NCBI GenBank assembly: GCA_048013815.1
Contig: CM106586.1
Coordinates: forward strand, 6,324,001 to 6,388,000
DNA from: Setoptus koraiensis
Taxonomy: Eukaryota; Arthropoda
Length of the DNA: 64,000 nucleotides
Direction: 5' to 3'
The first letter of the stretch is position 1, and the number at the start of each line of letters is the position of its first letter. Below the pieces are notes generated by a model. The model worked only from the letters and a program-made list of their open reading frames with translations, was not told where the DNA came from and made no database searches. The translations under genes and the position numbers were made by a program. Of the stretch, positions 59,916-64,000 are shown piece after piece.

Positions 59916-61090
59916 TTAGGAATCACGCTTGCCGTTAGATCCAATCTGTTGACCGATCCGATACTCAGGTTCCAATTTCTTTTTATTTGCACCGCCAAAG
60001 AGATTTGTTTCTTTATGATTCTCGGGCTTACTGAAGTTTGCATTGAATTCAATTTTCGTTGTGATTCGCTCTGATTGAAAAAAATCAAATTTAGTTCTAC
60101 TTAGACTTGCTACCTCATATATAAATAAATAAATCAAAAAATTTCTAACTTGGTCTTGATACATGTTCTTGGTCCGTGGTAATTCTATGGAGGTGGCGTA
60201 AGTTTTCATCGACGAATCGTCGTGATTGCAGCATATTTGTACTACACCGGATCTTGTGTTAACACCGAGAAATTTAGCCACCAGACAGTCGTTGAAGCAG
60301 TCTTCAACGACGGAAATATATGTCAAAATATATGTCAGGATATCAAATGTAGGGACTATCTTTAAGTGCGTATCAACTGTTTTTTGTGCCCTCTGAAAAT
60401 TGATCGTGGCAAATCTGTCGCATTCATGACAACCCAAACTCGTTTTTACCTTGACTGAGATGGGTCTGAGGGCATGATTTTCTACTTTTTGACCCGTGTA
60501 CGAATAGAAAGGGGAGAAGATCAAGAACATTCGATTTGAATCATTGATCGTCCGCTCTTGAAAAATGCCAATCAAACTACATAGCAACCGAAGGAACCGA
60601 GTTAATTAACTCGGGTTTAACTCAGATTAGGTGCACTATGGCGAGAGTGCGGTATCAGTTTAACTTGTCGCTTGTCTTTCAGGTTAGCTGACGTTATATA
60701 TAATTTTACTCATTTGAGTCTGTCTAGCTACGTCAGGTTTATCACTTGAGTCTATGAGATTAGAGAAAAAAAAGAGAAATCATGGCGTCATGATAAACTT
60801 GTGAGTAGCCTATTGTACTATCTATCGTAAATTTATCTATTGTCACATGTTCGAACTTTGAAGCACTGATTGTCGTAATTAGTAGTAGTTTGATATGTAT
60901 CCGCTAGGGTTTCATTCTCTAGTTGACAGTAAATTCAATTTACTAAATTGTGAGTCTGTGCCGGTGAGTGAGCAGCAGTTTCGGTTACAAAAATGAGCGC
61001 CAAATGAGACGCGTCAGAATATATAACAACTCACCTCACTTTGCTTGATTCGTCGATGCCCCAAACAATCATCTGCAGAAGTTGCCTCAT
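59916..61090 (-). CDS. Tentative gene for a Cys-containing protein, unrecognised
   Basis: The main frame is 60576-59916. A possible first exon, 61090-61035, starts with ATG and ends at a consensus donor (AG|GTGAGT); the acceptor CTATGTAG before 60576 keeps the frame, giving about 238 residues. Six cysteines are paired as C-H-E-C, D-C-F-N-D-C and I-C-C-N, reminiscent of Ly6/quiver-type secreted folds, but there is no clear signal peptide and the match is weak. An additional short intron near 60.08-60.15 kb (GTTAGAA...GTAG) is possible and would change the C-terminus. This may be a chance frame. Confidence 0.3.
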
Positions 61091-61130
61091 TGAAATGAGA
61101 GGACAATTAATCTACGTCGGTTAGTCAGAT

Positions 61131-61322
61131 TTAGATGGATTTGCAGAAGCTCACTACTAAACTTTCAACATCAAAACATATGAGTATTGATATTTGTTGA
61201 TCATTTATACAATTGTCAAAGGAATGCAAACCAGTACTCCCGTACGATGCACAATTTAATGTAATGCCACAGCATTGCCCTATAATTGCCTCACGATCAT
61301 CTAAATCATAGATTTGTACCAA
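61131..61322 (-). other. Possible Cys-rich exon, unproven
   Basis: A 63-codon frame without ATG encodes a protein-like segment (Q-C-C-G-I-T-L-N-C-A-S) and lies just upstream of the tentative gene at 59,916-61,090. There is no convincing donor, and nothing else supports it. Confidence 0.15.
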
Positions 61323-61376
61323 CTCCTACACCATACTCCTATTTTATTTCAGAATTTCCCCTACTTTTCGCCTGGG

Positions 61377-61854
61377 ATGTTTCGATTGATTCGTTGCATC
61401 CTAGCTCGCCCAATGATAATCCGTTCACTCACCAAACAATTGCCTGGGCACCGCACGACAACTGTTTCGCCCGCGCGAATTTCTCTTCTCATCTATGTAT
61501 TGTACATTGGAATCGTTTCCAATGATTTTCACACAAGGAAGACCTGTGAGTTGAGAAAATTCTCAATTACAAGAAAGCGGGCATATTTTAAAATATGTAT
61601 ATCACCAGCAGTGGTTTTGATCGCCGCCCACAACCACAGCCACAGTCATGATCAAAAAAATGTTTGTTTCTCATGAGTTCAACCTGATTCTCGTCTTTTT
61701 GAGTCTTCTGTTTCTGGTCAGCACAAAAATACCTTTCTGGCACACATCTAATTTCGAGATATCTAGCCTCAAGAATAAATTTATTGAGCGTATTCTCTGT
61801 TGTATTTTAGGCGAAGGGAGCGCACTAAATAGGAAATCGAAAATTGTTGCATAA
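61377..61854 (+). CDS. Tentative 70-residue mitochondrial-type membrane protein
   Basis: Exons 61377-61545 and 61811-61854 join across a 265-bp intron with strong sites (T|GTGAGT and GTTGTATTTTAG). The start M-F-R-L-I-R-C-I-L-A-R is basic and amphipathic like a mitochondrial import signal, followed by one membrane segment (S-L-L-I-Y-V-L-Y-I-G-I-V) and a basic tail. An AATAAA lies at about 61,939, 85 bp after the stop. Small single-span respiratory-chain subunits look like this, but I recognise none. The evidence is splice signals, layout and the poly(A) signal only. Confidence 0.3.
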
Positions 61855-63492
61855 TTACACAAATAACAAACGCATGTCGGAGAATATTCGTATTTGTTAG
61901 ACCTCTTCTTGATCATCTAGATCAGGGTAGTCGAATCGTAATAAAGTTTTGTTGGAACCAGCGCCATCGAGAGAAGGGTTTACCTTGTCAGATATTCTCA
62001 ATTCAGGTCTTACTGCAGCACGCGGATGATAAATATATTTGATGCATCAGCTGTTTTTGAGCGCATAGCCACATAAAATTATAGTCGATAGTGCATTATA
62101 GTCGGCGACTATTAATCGCTCAACAGGCCTTTCAAAATTTCGTTTTTTGTCTCAACAGAGGTGAACAGAACCACCACATTTGGCATGTTTTGCAAAAATA
62201 TTATCTATTTACTTAATGCCATTTCATCTTATCACTATGTTAACGAACACTAATGATAGTAAAGAAAAAACACGGGAAAGATTATTGTTAGTCAACTATA
62301 GTTTATACAAGTCTGTACAAGATAAACATGTCATTTCGTGTCTCTCGACTCAAATGAATACAGTGTGAGTATAGTGCAATCAGTGTATTACAATCAGTGC
62401 AATGAGATATTCGTAAGGTTACATCGTCAAGAATAAGATGACTGGCCGTTGTTAATTGTTTCGTGACCGTGAATGCAATAGTACTGCTAATAACGCCGTT
62501 TAATTGTTGGTTTGGTTAACACGAGATGCGCGAAGTGTGCCAGTCAGTGACTGGCAGTCACTATCCCAAGTGCTTCAATGGGCAGTAGCTCTATGATGAA
62601 TCATCGTAATCACAAAGCAATAAACGAGCGATGGAATATTGTGATCTCAACTTGTGATAGAAAATTTGTAGTGAAACGGTTGAATGTGAATACATGTGCT
62701 ATTGCAATGACAAGTGAGATTCTATTGTGTTAACTCGCCAAATAAAAATTTATTTGTTAACCTTTTTTTTGATGATGACATAGGGCACGTTCCTCATTCT
62801 ACAAGTTCTGCATGCAAGTTGTAATCTGCAACACGATGCCACAGTGTAGCATGACTCATCGGCATTATGATTGTAAAAATCGACAAGCACAATAATACGA
62901 ATCCTATTTCACAGATCACCCAACCGATAGTACAAATAAGTTATAAACAAGTATTTATAAACTATATTATACATTGATTGTAACTGACCCACAACAACAA
63001 GTTAGTGTAGTATTCAGCAGAACATTTATACATTTGTACCAAAAATAAGTGTTAACATTGAAAACTCAAAATAATTCCAACTTTATCATAAAACAACGAG
63101 ATAACACGACAATATAGGGCATTTCATCATTATTAGCAACATCACTCGCTCGTCTGGTAGCTATACCTCAATGCTCTCATTCGTACAGTAGTTGTCAGTC
63201 GAACCAACAGGCGTACATCTCGATCTGATCATTTTATCTAAATCGTCAGCTCCAACATTATCCATCACAACTGAATGTCAATAACAAGCACATACTGGGT
63301 GGAAAATGACTTCTTATGTTCCGTGTGCATCTGCACAATAAAACAATACTTTTGCGATTTACCAGCAGAAAATCAGTTAGCCAAGATAGACAAATTACGC
63401 TCAGAAAATGCTCTGAGAGCCCTGTTAATTGTTAAAGCCACACATTTATCAATATTAACATAAAAATAATAAAATAGTAATAATATAAAAGA
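61855..63492. other. Intergenic, leader of Dicer
   Basis: AT-rich, with no coding signal. A 62-codon frame at 63,275-63,463 has no support. The 5' UTR of Dicer must lie in its last part; no promoter element stands out. Confidence 0.5.
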
Positions 63493-64000
63493 ATGAAAAT
63501 CAACGAAGAGCTAGAGCTATACCATCGTGACCGGCTTAGTCGAGGAGATCCTCTGCCAAGAGCTGAACTGAGGCCATATCAACAAGAATTGAGCGAGATA
63601 TCAATAAGAGAGAACACAATTATCTTCTTGGGTACAGGATGCGGAAAGACATTTATATCGGTTATGCTGATCAACAGTGCCGAAATCAGCCACCAGATTG
63701 TGCAAGAAAACAAAAGAATCATCTTTTTGGCCCCAACGCAAGACCTAACCAAACAGCAGGCCGAATATCTAACAAAGCACACGCGTTATAGATGTAAGGT
63801 TTATTGCGGGCGTTCATCTCGTGCCGGCCGCCATATTGACGTTTGGACAAGAGATATTTGGGAGGAAGAGTTAACCAGCATCGAGGCCGCCGTTATGACA
63901 GCTCAAATATTTGCCAATGCAATATCAACGAACATCCTTGATTGGGAAAGATTTGCTGTGGTTATATTTGATGAGGGACATCACATCGCGCCCACGAAGA
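63493..64000 (+). CDS. Dicer: Dicer, N-terminal helicase part (cut by the window end)
   Basis: Dicer cuts double-stranded RNA or microRNA precursors. The ATG at 63493 opens a frame of 169 codons still open at the window end. It is the first RecA lobe of an SF2 helicase of the Dicer/RIG-I type: L-R-P-Y-Q at residues 26-30, the ATP-binding loop G-T-G-C-G-K-T with Lys52, motif Ia F-L-A-P-T near 76, a W-T-R-D-I-W-E-E-E-L segment equivalent to W-T-K-E-R-W in human Dicer, an I/V-M-T-A/C segment, and the DExH box D-E-G-H at 160-163, where Dicers usually have D-E-C-H. Only 25 residues precede the helicase. The RNase III and PAZ domains lie outside the window, so a RIG-I-like helicase cannot be excluded, but the W-T-x-x-x-W motif favours Dicer. 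Confidence 0.85.
   Translation, partial: MKINEELELYHRDRLSRGDPLPRAELRPYQQELSEISIRENTIIFLGTGCGKTFISVMLINSAEISHQIVQENKRIIFLAPTQDLTKQQAEYLTKHTRYRCKVYCGRSSRAGRHIDVWTRDIWEEELTSIEAAVMTAQIFANAISTNILDWERFAVVIFDEGHHIAPTK

Noticed and set aside
60594-60612. CGAGTTAATTAACTCG palindrome
   Set aside because: Short AT-centred palindrome with nothing around it to suggest function.

Overview
This is nuclear DNA of an animal, most likely an arthropod. The recognisable proteins are conserved metazoan ones: Patched, KAT8/MOF, SEC63, sulfite oxidase, PP2A B56, ASAP, NDUFB2, a Ctr-type copper transporter and Dicer. The Patched protein resembles insect Ptc most closely in its extracellular loops and in a C-terminal S-L-S-T-I-S-E-E-P motif. 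Introns are mostly short (about 84-280 bp, GT...AG), and several long genes are intronless in their coding part. A small arthropod genome such as that of a mite fits, but that placement is an inference and no marker gene proves it.

Layout. 1-18.7 kb is gene-poor: short tandem repeats, palindromes, one Gln/Ser-rich reading frame (2,173-2,712) and one Ser/Thr-rich exon (11,635-11,956). 18.7-35.5 kb is gene-dense: PP2A B56 (-), ASAP (+), NDUFB2 (+), SEC63 (-), sulfite oxidase (-), two small secreted-protein frames (-) and an SLC31 copper transporter (-). 35.5-46.7 kb is again sparse, with many CA/GT tracts, an orphan C-terminal exon and a decayed MtnB/APIP fragment. 46.7-58.9 kb carries patched (+), KAT8/MOF (+), a cadherin-like membrane protein (-) and an eight-finger C2H2 protein (+). 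59-62 kb has two tentative small genes. The window ends inside the helicase domain of Dicer (+).

The most distinctive feature is local shuffling of gene pieces in the 18-36 kb block. A fragment of the copper transporter, with its intron, lies behind ASAP. A second copy of the ASAP tail lies behind NDUFB2 and supplies that gene's AATAAA. A chimeric, broken piece of B56 lies behind sulfite oxidase, and a degraded copy of the B56 C-terminus lies behind B56 itself. A GC-rich foldback element of about 500 bp sits in the middle of this region. The copies retain intron sequence, so they arose at the DNA level, not by retroposition.

The genes do not form a pathway. They are housekeeping and developmental loci side by side: mitochondrial respiration and sulfite oxidation, ER translocation, Arf and copper handling, phosphatase targeting, Hedgehog reception, histone H4K16 acetylation and small-RNA processing. 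I see no tRNA, rRNA, CRISPR array or intact transposase.
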